Assembly (NCBI GenBank): GCA_021186555.1
Contig: JAJKFL010000031.1
Location: 19,188,487-19,252,486, forward strand
Source: Reticulitermes speratus
Lineage: Eukaryota; Arthropoda; Insecta; Blattodea; Rhinotermitidae
DNA length: 64,000 nucleotides
Reading direction: 5' to 3'
In this document: positions 33,905-44,569 of the stretch, piece after piece
How the letters are laid out: each line of letters begins with the position of its first letter
Position numbering within the stretch: position 1 is the stretch's first letter
The notes under the pieces: generated by a model
The model's input: the letters and a program-made list of their open reading frames with translations, nothing else
The model's database searches: none
What the model was told of the DNA's origin: nothing
Made by a program: the position numbers and the translations under genes

Positions 33905-35735
33905 GATTTGGTCCCATGTTGAATTCCATTCAACAAGCTCTATGCAGCTTTCTATCACTGAAGTATGAAATCTTACTCATAAGAAAATTCACTTAAGGCA
34001 ACAAGACCTTCTGTATGAAATATGATGTATAAATGTTACCACTCAAAATATATGAACCACAAATTCCGATCATTATGATAACTGCGTAAGTGGGTTTGCT
34101 TACTTCATGAAAATGACAATCTCTACTCTAGTAAAACTGCTATTTTCCATCTTTTAACCAAGCTAAGCACCACAACAACCATTAATTTTATAAAAAGAAA
34201 CATAAAAGAACATCATACAAAATGATTTAAATATAACAGTGAAGATAATGCAACTTTAAAAATGTTTGGAGGATATTTTGAATTAGAAACCAATTTTGCC
34301 CAAAAATTTACAGATACTGCATCAATTTATTCTTAAACAGTAATAGGTATGCACAGAAAAGTGACTTAAAAGAAATTTCATAATATTGTGTATGTAATAA
34401 AATAATGCATAGGATTGTATGATGCAGTTATAAGCCAAGTATACAACAGAAGAAACTGACTGCTTTACAAACTTACAGATCATTTCAACCCTTTACATTC
34501 TAACCAGGTATTAATGCTTACTTGTCTGACACTGCAGTCTCTAAAGAGCATTAAAGTAGTACTCAGGATTGAATTACACTATACATAAGTTAAACGCACT
34601 TGTCATAGAATGGGAATATAAAGAGATGATGGTTCGGAATAACAGAATTATGGCTAATGCTAAGTAGAGTAATCTTGAACCCATGAAAGTAATAGTTTAC
34701 TTTAGGATTAATTCATTACTTAAACAATGGATTAGGCGTAAGTGGCACACACACATGTAAAGAATATCATTCATGCTTAATTTAATGGCATGCCTTGTGA
34801 AGAAAGAGTAAATTGGCGATGTAATTAATTTACAAGTCTTCTTATCCCATTCATTCTGGAATATGTGTTACAATTATTGCTCTTATATGACAGCAGCTTC
34901 ATTCAATACAAAACCAATCCAATTAGACTTCACATACTTTTCTTTTAGCCCCATTCAATTAGTTGAACCACAGAACTTTAACCCTTTCTGGAAAGTGACT
35001 TCAAAGGAGCATTTCACTAAGTTGTCCTTAACATGGATAGATGTCCCACATGTTTAAAAGAATATGAAGTTGTAAGGTAACATAAAGAAGTTATAGAGTT
35101 ACATTTGTGTAATGGAAAGTTCAGGTATACCACAATGCCCAAGTATTAACATTTAAAATTAACAATGAATGGTATGATTTCTGAGTTTAATTAATGTGCA
35201 AACATTTAAGGTTACTGGAACCATATAAACAAAAAGATATCTTAATGCTGCACCTTGAAAGCCACATGCCAAATATACTATATGTTTTTACCTGCCTACA
35301 CAACCAGCACTGCATACAGTGTTGGCTGTGTAGATGGGTAGACACATATATTATATCACAGAAAGCATAATATAATGCAAAATTACAATATTCCTGTACA
35401 CCAAAAACTTTAATGAAGCAAACTAAGAATTTTAAAATTACTGAAATGATACTGGGGTTAATGTCCTCCTGTATAGCAGGTTTCAAATACCAAACGTTAA
35501 CTTTCGTAACTGGTTACAAGTATTAGAGTTTTAACCTAGCAGAGCTCACAACCCAGTTTCAAACACCATTAACTGCACCACGTCCAACAGACACTAACGT
35601 GATATTCTCATTATTAAGGTATAAGATGTGTCAAATTATTTTCACTAAATAATATTTTAGAGCACTTTATACAATTTATCAATTCCGCTTTACTCAAACA
35701 CAGGATGCTTTAGAAAAAATACTGCCACACATGCA
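33905..35735. other. Spacer without recognised feature
   Basis: AT-rich, no recognised feature. The longest frame (99 codons, minus, 35486-35187) looks random. Confidence 0.4.
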
Positions 35736-35741
35736 AATAAC

Positions 35742-35835
35742 TTAATGGAGCAGAGTCCTTCTTAGGACACCAACAGTTCCTCATGCAATCAAGAAATTCC
35801 CCACATTTTAAGGAACCCGAAGGTGATCACTTCGG
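35742..35835 (-). mobile_element. LINE 3' end fragment
   Basis: The same segment as at 27.3 kb: minus strand GGGAATTTCTTGATTGCATG, then GAACTGTTGGTGTCCTAAGA and AGGACTCTGCTCCATTAAG, the extreme 3' coding end of the insect LINE group also seen at 39.0-39.5 kb. Confidence 0.7.
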
Positions 35836-35924
35836 GGTGGATCCCTACAATTTTATCCATCTTTTATACATTTTATAGTTTTAACATGTATTTATATTGT
35901 TGGTTTTAGTTTATATTTATACCC

Positions 35925-36045
35925 TCACAAATGTCCCTGATGATAATCCCAAGAAGGGATCGAAACATGTTGGACTGGTTTACAGGGATTATATAAAATA
36001 TCTAAAAGAAATAATAATAATAATATGAGTGCATTTGTTGGTTGA
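35925..36045 (+). mobile_element. Single-arm relative of the hammerhead hairpins
   Basis: A hammerhead motif is followed about 60 bases later by GTGCATTTGTTGGTTGAGTG, the arm end shared with hairpins 1-3 (TGCAxxTGTTGGTT). No inverted second arm lies nearby, so this is either a solo repeat or a truncated insertion. A short TAA run (36012-36024) precedes the arm end. Confidence 0.6.
35933..35975 (+). ncRNA. Hammerhead ribozyme motif
   Basis: GUCC (35933-35936), CUGAUGA (35937-35943), UA, stem II AUCCC/GGGAU with loop AAGAA, C, GAAA (35962-35965), stem III ACAUGU, U at the cleavage position (35971), and GGAC (35972-35975) pairing with GUCC. All core boxes are exact. Confidence 0.72.
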
Positions 36046-36049
36046 GTGT

Positions 36050-37655
36050 TATATGTTTCACTGGTGACAATGAACGGTATGAATAACATCAGAAAAAATC
36101 AATAAAACCTATTTTCTTACTACATATATTTCTAGTCACACTTTATTGCTATTGTTTGTTGTGTTTTGTTGTTGTCCTTACTGTTCCATCTTTGTAAACA
36201 ACGTATTACTGTACATATTCTGTGTACACTAAATTTATTGGACCTCAGCTTGTATTGCCAATATATTTGTAACTTGACTTAAAAATAGTATTTTGTACGT
36301 AATGTGTACGTATATCTCTGACCTATCTCCACATCAAATTTCATGTGCCTAGGCCTAACGCTTCATGAGTTAGTGCCATTAAACAGAGGGCAAAAACACA
36401 TTCACACAGCTTCAGTGTTCTTACTTTACATTCTACAAGAATCTCAATAAAAGCCACACATTTTTCCAAGTTATATTACCATACATAATTTCAGAACCTG
36501 ATACTATTTTGACTCCAACATAAAAAATTTCACATTCATCATGTTGTTATTGCTAATTGTAAGAAATTAAAAGAGAAGGCACTGGGGTGGCCTCCTATGG
36601 CATAACGTTCAAACCAAATTTTGTGTGAAACTCGTTTAATGCTCACAGCAAGTTTACTAGGCCCAGTGCAACAAAAAAGCTGTTTGCAGATCCATATACT
36701 GATACAATGCAACAAAGTTATAGACAAGCAAGTAATAAAAAATTAGTCAGTGTCAATGCAGTAGCTGCAGCCCTCTAGTAGACAATACAAAAATTAAAAT
36801 GGCATGGTATAATAGGTGCAGCACAAGCTCTGCCAGGTTAATTCATCACTAAGTTTAATATGACAATGTATCAACTGAACCCAGTAATACATTGTTAAAA
36901 TACCAAGAGACAACACTTTCCTATTCTAACCTTCCAGCCCAAAAAACAGGAGTACTGTATGCACACTGGGTATTAGACTAACAAAACAAACATCAAGAGG
37001 TTCAGGACAGCTAAAGTTCAAATACGAAAGACTAGGGACAATGGTGACACATGTTGGTATAATTACAATAACTGCAAAAGAATAATGCGTGCAGTAGGAT
37101 CTTACTGCAATATAATAATGTAACCCAAGAAGCACAGAAGCTTCAAAGTGCCGAATACAAAAAACACATAATTAAAAGATCATTTACATAATAATGCATA
37201 TGCAATTATATGTACACACATGTAAGAATTTTAAATAATGAAATATTAAATATAACTCAATAAGTATAAGGGTGAGTAGCATCAATATATATTACTGTAA
37301 AATGCAATGAGGTATTATATGATACAATTATGCATGAATACATTCCACAGATTTCTACAGATAAGGTAGAAAGTTTCAACTATTTTAAAAGTGCTTACGA
37401 GTGTAAAACTTTAAGTGGATAATCTGTGCAAGAGATCAAAAAAGTCAATATTAGCAGTCATTTAACTTTCCATAGCTTTTCACAAAGCTGAACCCCTGGT
37501 GAACAATGAGGACTAGTCAGAACATGTTCAGTTGAACGATCAAATAAAAGAAAGTGTTGTACTTGATGGTATTTAAGCAATGTTGAAATATAATCACAAT
37601 ATAATCTAATATTGAGTTTAATAAACCCAGTACAAAATGGTCATTTGCTCTCACA
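36050..37655. other. Spacer without recognised feature
   Basis: AT-rich, no recognised feature. Confidence 0.4.
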
Positions 37656-37676
37656 TAGAATACATGTATGTATACA

Positions 37677-38027
37677 TACAAAATAGTTTATTAATGCCAT
37701 CGACACAACTAGTTGTATCACATTATATTATATAAATATGTGGTTTTAATATAAAAATACTTAATTTCGTCTTTTATACAATGTGCCTGGACTTTTTTCT
37801 GAGTGAATTTTGCTGCTGGAGTTGTGTTGGGAACTTCTGTTTGCATATTTTGGAGTAATGCCTTTCTTGATGCATTGTTGGTTAAAATATATGTAAGCAC
37901 TGCAATTTGGTAATTTTGTTTTTGTGGTTTTGTACTGACAGATGTTTTTGGCTTGATCAGCCACATATTCATTTAATATAATGTGATACAATTAGTTGTG
38001 TCAATGGCATAAATAAACTATTTTGTA
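37677..38027 (-). mobile_element. Inverted-repeat element with possible Penelope-like coding fragment
   Basis: About 67 bases at 37677-37743 are nearly the reverse complement of 37960-38027 (landmark TGATACAATTAGTTGTGTC on the right arm). The 216 bases between are open on the minus strand (37972-37718) and read KFTQKKVQAHCIKDEIKYFY. That resembles the segment before the reverse transcriptase in Penelope-like polyproteins (K-F...R-I-K-D-E-I-K-F/Y-L-Y). The coding match is short and from memory; the inverted repeat is certain. Confidence 0.5.
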
Positions 38028-38029
38028 AC

Positions 38030-39000
38030 TTGTGCAACATAAGGGGATGTCTAAGATAAAAAATAGTATACATGTATCACATTTCACCGCAGTGGCAACC
38101 ACATCAGCTTCATTTCTTGAAAGAATATGCTGACAAAAAGAGAGTTGATTTCGTTTTTCTGGCTTATGAACACACAGTACCAGTTCTCTGGATGACTTGG
38201 TAAATACAGTCATCTTATATTAGTTACTACACTTTTTAAGGGATAAATAAACATTGTAATAAGAAGTGTATGGATAAAGTCTTCTCTAGCCATTTGCTGT
38301 AAAGTCTTTGAATGTCAATAGAGTTTAAGAGTTTATTAATGGGATTTTCCATGTATTTTCCTCACAGGTACCACTAACCTACAATGTAACAGCACAGGAA
38401 TATTAAAATTCAAGTATTATTTTAAAACATATTAATATAAAGTGAAATATTAATAAAATGAAAAACTAAGGTAACAGAAATGGTACACACCTTTAATTTA
38501 AATTCAATAAGCACAATTCAGTTTCCTTGGAGAATAAATGTTACTAAGTTACTAGTACAAACATGTTTATCAGTATTGTTAATACAGATGGGAATAATAA
38601 TGACAAGTTTAACAAAATTCAAACTGTAAATTTTGTCACTATATTGTCATGAACAAATGGCATCAATTTAACGCTGTTCTCATTACCAGACTAAAAAATG
38701 TCTCTCCATAATCTAAAGAAAGAATGTGGAAGCACGAAGTTAAATGCAGAATTATTATTGAGCCCAATGCCTGTTCATACTGAATGGCTGAAGAGATGTC
38801 CCAAAAATCTAATCTTTTCCAAGCTGCCTTACCCCTCTGGTTATTTATCGTGGTTGCCAGGTCACGTATAATATAGTGCATTTAAAGTGACAAAGAGGTT
38901 AACAAAATGCAGTCAACATAATATTATGAAGCAAAATAAGAGAACGTAAGGCATGTAATCAGTGCAAATAACAGAAAATAAATACAAGTACTTTTAGCCT
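38030..39000. other. Spacer without recognised feature
   Basis: AT-rich, no recognised feature. Confidence 0.4.
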
Positions 39001-39004
39001 ACTA

Positions 39005-39478
39005 ACCAACTTCACAGACTAGAGACCTTCTTCAGGAACTAATAGTTCCTCAGCCAAGAAATTCCCTGCACTGTATTCATAAAATCCGCCCATTTGTCCC
39101 TATTATGAGCCACATTAATCACATTCACACCCTCCCATCCCATCTCCTTTAAGATTCAGTTCAATATTATCCTCCCAGCTATGCTCTGGTCTTGCAAGTG
39201 GTCTCTTTCCTTCTGTTTTCCCCACCAAAAGCTCAGTACACATTTCTCATCTTTCCTGTATATGTCACATGCCCCACCCATCTCAATTCTTTTGTTTTGT
39301 TCATCCAAATAATACAGTATTTGTGACACATATAAATCATAAAGCTCCTCATTATGCAATTTTTCTTCAGTCTCCTGCTAACTCCTACCTCTTAGCCCTA
39401 AATATCTTCCTCAGCACCCTATTCTCAAACACCCTCAGCTATGTTCTTCCCTTAATGTGAGCAATTCTGCACATTTAA
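39005..39478 (-). pseudogene. Decayed LINE reverse-transcriptase C-terminus
   Basis: The minus strand reads, in broken frames, LTLREEHS...LRIGC...RYLGL, then LHNEELYDLYVSQILYYLDE, RIEMGGACDIYRKDEKCVLS, DHLQDQSIAGRIILN, and a tail ending near 39010 in the GNFL...SSRR segment. The order matches the C-terminal part of an insect LINE group (LTLREEHRLRVFENRVLRRIFG..., LHNEELxDLYSSPN, RRMRWAGHVARMGEE, RPLGRPRRRWEDNIK). The catalytic RT core lies upstream in intact copies and is absent here. Confidence 0.8.
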
Positions 39479-39479
39479 C

Positions 39480-41155
39480 TCTGAAGGGTGTGCAATTTGT
39501 GCTAAAGGAAGGGACAGAAGGATGACAGTGATGTGTACTGCATGTCCAAAACTTGTTTGCTATGAACACAGGTTCAATGAACTAGTCTGAAATGTACTTT
39601 TAGGTAAGATTTAATTCAAGAAATTCACTAAACTCAAATACCAGTGTATTAGCATTACAAACACGTAAGATTTTGCCTCATGTTTATGAATTTAGTAAAA
39701 GAAATAGTGGATAAAATTTGCCTAAATAATATACATTTTATAACACAGAAGTGTGAAATTTTCTTGTAGCTTGTTATTTTCTTATATAAAAAAAGTTCAG
39801 TAGTTTAATTCAAATACATATTTCAGTATTATGAAGTTGCTGCAAACACTGGCACCTCAAGAGTTAAATCTTAACATCAGTACACCAACAAAATTCATGG
39901 AAAAACCAGTTATAAAAATATTAATAATTTTAAATAAATAATAACAAATGGATTACACACACATCAATACAAAGAAGAGAGTAAGGTCAACTAAATCTCA
40001 GTATTCTCTCACTGGTCTGACATTGACCATAAGAGATGGCACTAAAAACAGCAATCATACTAAGAATGAACTTCTGCCCATAGATTAGTGTTTAATGGTC
40101 TGAAACAGGCTTGCCTGAGACAGTAAGATTATGGTAAGGTACCTCAACAACTGACATATGTGTTCACCTTACTTACACAGGAATGAGTGTTTAAGTTAAA
40201 TGATACACAATGATTTCAAACTAAATATATCCTGCACTTACATTGCATACTTTAAATGTAAAATGCAGATGGTTGTAGGTTCGGAGATAAAGTCTTGAAT
40301 ATACATATCACTCTTCAGCACTTCTGAATTACAACTGATATGGTTTCCATTCCTTTAACTCTCTCAATGCTGTTCCTTTGGCACATGAACAGCACTCATG
40401 TTAAACAAATACACATCACAGAATGAAATGGTCCACAAATAGTACAGACATAATGTCACTTGTTACTAACATAATGCTGCACAAATAGCATAGACACTTG
40501 TTTGTTTCTTACGTGTGAACAGCCCTGTACTGAATTAGGCTCTCCATGTTTTATGCTAAGTACATTCATCACAGGATTACATGATTCATGAATAATACTG
40601 ATATACCACCATGCAGTAAAGGCATAAAATTTAATCAAGATTGAATGCCACACATTTTCCCACATGTGCAGAGTTTTTACATTGGTTTGTGCTACAGAAA
40701 TGTGTGCCATAAATGAAACAGTCCCCCCAGCAGCACAGAAAGTGTTATTAAGCATGTAATGCTTCAGTGGCCATGCATCATCAATGTTATTGTATGTGTA
40801 CACTTTCATTATACCAGTTTCAAGAGACATGCCACTGGCAACAAATCACAAGTAAAATGTTCAACAATAAATCTGGGACATACAAAGTTATAACAATTGT
40901 TATCATTTTTAAATTCCATGTATGCTGATTAATACTCAATTTAAAGGGGCATGTTACATAAATATTGCTTTATATACCAGCCTCCCTTGGTGAGGTAGGA
41001 ACTTCAGTTTGAGTAAATACATAACGTGGAAACACTCAGCCATATAAAAACCAAAGGGCACAATAAAATCCATGTTAATGACAATCCCTCAACCACAGTT
41101 AAAATTCTATGGCTGTATTCTACAACAGATATGGGAAGTTAATAAAAAACTTTAA
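39480..41155. other. Spacer without recognised feature
   Basis: AT-rich, no recognised feature. A 124-codon minus-strand frame (40830-40456) shows no motif and no splice context. Confidence 0.4.
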
Positions 41156-41204
41156 CAGTGTGAAATATGAGGTTCTTAACAGTGGCGCTGTTAAAGATCA
41201 AGTC

Positions 41205-41362
41205 CTGGGATGTTACACTGTGTAGTTTGGGAAATAGTTCCTGGCATTTCAGAGAATCATAGTATCCTTCATTTTTAAAGTCAAGCAGTCCCTGAAGACA
41301 AAGACACTACAATCCTAAAAGTCAAGAACTACTTGTTGAACACAGTGTAACATCCCAGAAAA
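41205..41362. mobile_element. Fold-back of family-2 hammerhead repeat
   Basis: CTGGGATGTTACACTGTGT at 41207-41225 is the exact inverse complement of ACACAGTGTAACATCCCAG at 41340-41358. On the plus strand CCCTGAAGACAAAGACACTA and AAAGTCAAGAAC precede the right end. This looks like a CUGAAGA box with a weak GAC/GUC stem and a lost GAAA box. The ATCCCAG end is shared with the 33.8-kb copy. Confidence 0.6.
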
Positions 41363-41364
41363 AT

Positions 41365-41805
41365 TAGATCTTCAGACTTTTTAACAAGTTACAATATCGT
41401 GGATAAAACTTACAAACTGGAAAATGATAATCTTGCTACAAAATGTCAGTCCCAAATTTGCCATACATATCACTGCACACAAGATAAAAGATAAAGACAG
41501 AGATAAACGTTTCCTTAATCCAATGCCTGAAATAGAATATAATGATTTAAAATATGCTGAGCTTACAGTGGCCAGCTTCCTGATCACTGTCCAAACGAGA
41601 AAAAAATCATAAGCCAGTAGGTTAATAAACAATAAATTATGAAGGAGCATACAAGGTATAAAAAAACTTTACTGTACTTTCTTTTATTCATAATTTATTA
41701 GTTGGAGGTACTGGGTATCTTAACAAAAGGCTACTGTAATCTGGAAACCAAAATGTTATTTTTAAGTGTGTTATTTAATGACACTATCCATGACTAAGAT
41801 TATGT
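41365..41805. other. Spacer without recognised feature
   Basis: AT-rich. Two overlapping short frames on opposite strands near 41400-41640 are not supported by anything else. Confidence 0.4.
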
Positions 41806-41814
41806 ACCATCAGT

Positions 41815-41995
41815 AATAGCTGAATGAATGAGTATGGAGATTTAGTGACAGAGGAAAACCAAAGGAGTCAGATAAAATCCTGCCCCACTGCTGACCACAA
41901 CTCCAACATGAACTGGCCTGGGAATAAACCCAGGCCTCTATGATGGGGCACCAACTACTAAGTGTCTGAACCAAACTGTCAGGTGGTAACCAAAG
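41815..41995 (-). mobile_element. tRNA-derived SINE, minus strand
   Basis: The reverse strand reads TTGGTTCAGACACTTAGTAG then GGTGCCCCATCATAGAGGCC, GGGTTTATTCCCAGG (B-box-like), and later GGTTTTCCTCTGTCACTAAA, which parallels the TTTCCTCAGTCACT segment of the SINE at 7.8 kb. Confidence 0.65.
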
Positions 41996-42767
41996 GCACT
42001 ACATAAAAATTCAGCACAATCAATAATTAACTGGTAAAATGAATCCATATTACTGACATGAAGCACATTAGAACACACACTCGTAAAACACTGCAATACA
42101 TCTTGAACACATTCCTACATACAGTGAAATCCTGACACAACAAACAATGAGTTTAAACTTCAAAATCACATTATATTGCAAACACTCTTACAGTTCGCAA
42201 GGTGTGCAATAATCTATTTACTTTGTGTGCTCTTTGCATGAACTAAATGTTATACATGACCATCCACCCACGTTTTGTCTGCATACCTACTCGGCAGAGT
42301 TAAGTGACTAAAAATTGATACACGACATAATACATAACCCTCATAAAAATCCTTAACTTTTATTCAAATGACTTGTACAAAACCCCTTGCAATTTCATTG
42401 GACAAACTTCACAATACCCATTTCTAGCTATGATTTCCACACATAAACTCTTCCACTAATCCACTCTACTAATTATAGTCCTGATGGATACTATCAAATT
42501 ACAGTCTCACTGACTATACATGCTTGAAAAACGGCATGACAAAATAAGACATGCTCGTACCTACAAATAACTTTCTACTGAGGAAAATCAATGCTGCAAT
42601 AAAAATCAAAAACATGTCTCATGAGCGTTTCATGATGCAAGATTGTTTTCCGTGATCAGTGCCACCTGGCACTTCTTTCCATGCAATTTCAACTGTAGCA
42701 TAGCATTATGTTCTCAGTAACTACAGAAATCTACCTTCTTCAATTAACAACTATTTATTGAGAGTAA

Positions 42768-42812
42768 ATGGTTACATGTTTTGGCACAAGTTGTGTGCCA
42801 TCATTAGACCAT
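42768..42812 (-). ncRNA. Decayed hammerhead motif with perfect stems
   Basis: Minus strand: AUGGU, CUAAUGA, U, stem II GGCACA/UGUGCC, AAAA, ACAUGU, A, then ACCAU, which pairs perfectly with AUGGU. Two core changes (CUGAUGA to CUAAUGA, GAAA to AAAA) are both G-to-A, as expected of deaminated methyl-CpG or general decay, while all three stems are intact. Confidence 0.6.
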
Positions 42813-43482
42813 AACACACAGTAAAGGCAGAATATGCCTCAGTATACCCAAACGTAGAGTGTATTAAGGAGATGGGCCCATCTGAATGTGGCATAGGATA
42901 CACAGCTGGTTTACAGTATGTGTTTTGGGTTATAGTCATAAATCTTTGAGATTTAAAATTACTTACAATGACAATCAAAACATGGTCTTATATAAAATCA
43001 CATTTATTTGTTGTTTAACGATGGTATTTCGTGTGTCTGGTGCTGGTCACAATGTACACAGTGTACAGCGAAATTTTATATTTTATGGTACTTGGTGTGC
43101 AGATATTCAGGTAAAAATGCTACTGAAATACTGAATTTTGATAGCATTCTCTTACTGGACCTAAACAATTTTAGCAATATATTATGGAATAACTTACACA
43201 GATATAAAATGCAGACCCACTCAGTAGAAGGGTTGAGTGTACAGTTAGATGTGCTATTCATTAGGCTTTTTATGATATAAAACTATGTCAAAAACAGGTT
43301 ACAGGTATCTCTGTAGATGCCATTTAAATGCGTATTCTTCAACATATATGCAAAGTTGTTATACCATGTTTAGTAATCTTCCTTCTTTAATTAATCACAA
43401 AATTTTCATCTCTTCAGTTTTCCTTAAAAATGGCTAGTTTATAGTATACTGGTATGCTGTGCACACCCAAACTTTGCCTTTC

Positions 43483-43970
43483 TTTAGGCACATTTGTAAA
43501 ACTGCAAAAAAGCGACTATTAGCTTCGTCATGTCTGTCTGTCTGTCTGTCAGTCCGCATGGAACAACTTGGCTCCCACTGAACGGACAGTCATGAAATTT
43601 GATATTTGAAGATTTTTTGAACAATTGTCAAAAAATTCAAGTCTCATTAAAATCTGACAAAAATAACGGGTGCTTTATGTGAAGACCGATGTACATTTAA
43701 GATAATATCTCTTCTTATAATTCTCTTCTTCTTAATAATTCTTCTTAGGATGAGAAATGTTTCAGACAAATCTTGCAGAGAAAATCAAAACACATATTTT
43801 ATGTTCAACAAATATTTTCCAAAAATCATGCCATTTATGAGATAAAGTGGAAAAATACTGCAGGGCCAGACAGGCCACAGATGACAATATAATGCAGCAA
43901 AGAATAGATGCAATTTGCATGCTGGGTAACTAAGACAAGAATACAGACACACACTCATAATATTTAATAC
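43483..43970 (+). repeat. Unclassified dispersed repeat, copy B
   Basis: The plus strand matches the reverse strand of 9035-9512 over about 480 bases. Its left part has a perfect (GTCT)4-5 tract at about 43529-43550. See copy A for landmarks. Limits are where the two copies stop aligning by eye. Confidence 0.85.
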
Positions 43971-44314
43971 TTATTGCTTCATAACTGATCTTGTAAGATG
44001 TTTTACCGCAACACTTACAAAAACTGAGAAACTGGGCAACAGCTTACGTCATTACGATCTGTTTAGATAAAATGTACATCTAAAGACGGCCATGAGCAAA
44101 CAAACATTATTTTATTTCAATGCAGCACTGGGCACTTGACATGCAAACCTATGTACATTTTATTGTTGGTGGCAACAAACCTTTGCCATAAAAGCATTGC
44201 TACGCAACACTCACTGTTTCTATATAGCTGACAGTGACATTTAGCTCAACAACACACACAGAATGCATTCTTCTGTTTTCACTGCAACAACGGTCACATG
44301 AGCACACCACAATG

Positions 44315-44565
44315 TTACATTACACATATATTGCCTGTCTTGTTTTTCCCTAATAACATCTTATGCTCTTTATATCTCATCTTAAAGTTGTGCCCAGTTT
44401 GTACTAAACACTTTTTATTGTAATCTAAGAACTTCAACTGGTATACACCACTTTTATTGCATGGTTTTGTATTTTGCTTTTTGGGCATAGATTCTTTCAC
44501 ATTGTGTTTCTTGCTATGAAAGCTATTTTCAGACTAGTGTTCTTACACACTTTTGTAATTTCCCT
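44315..44565 (-). pseudogene. Penelope-like element: RT end and GIY-YIG endonuclease fragment
   Basis: The minus strand 44562-44500 reads KNTSLKIAFIARNTM, matching the end of the Penelope-like reverse transcriptase region (N-x-x-K-I-A-F/Y-x-T-x-N-T-I). After a frame slip near 44500 it continues CNKSGVYQLKFLDYNKKCLV, then QTGHNFKMRYKEHKML. That is the start of a GIY-YIG endonuclease (S-G-I/V-Y-x-L-x-C...Y-V-G-Q-T-G-R-x-F-x-x-R-Y-x-E-H). The YVG triad is changed to CLV, and the rest of the domain is lost. In intact elements this nuclease nicks the target DNA. It belongs to the element class known to carry hammerheads. Confidence 0.8.
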
Positions 44566-44569
44566 AGTT

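Noticed and set aside
40456-40830. 124-codon minus-strand frame
   Set aside because: AT-rich random-looking composition with no motif, splice context or second copy.
43520-43552. (GTCT)n tract as a stand-alone microsatellite
   Set aside because: The tract occurs at the same position in both copies of the dispersed repeat and is part of it.
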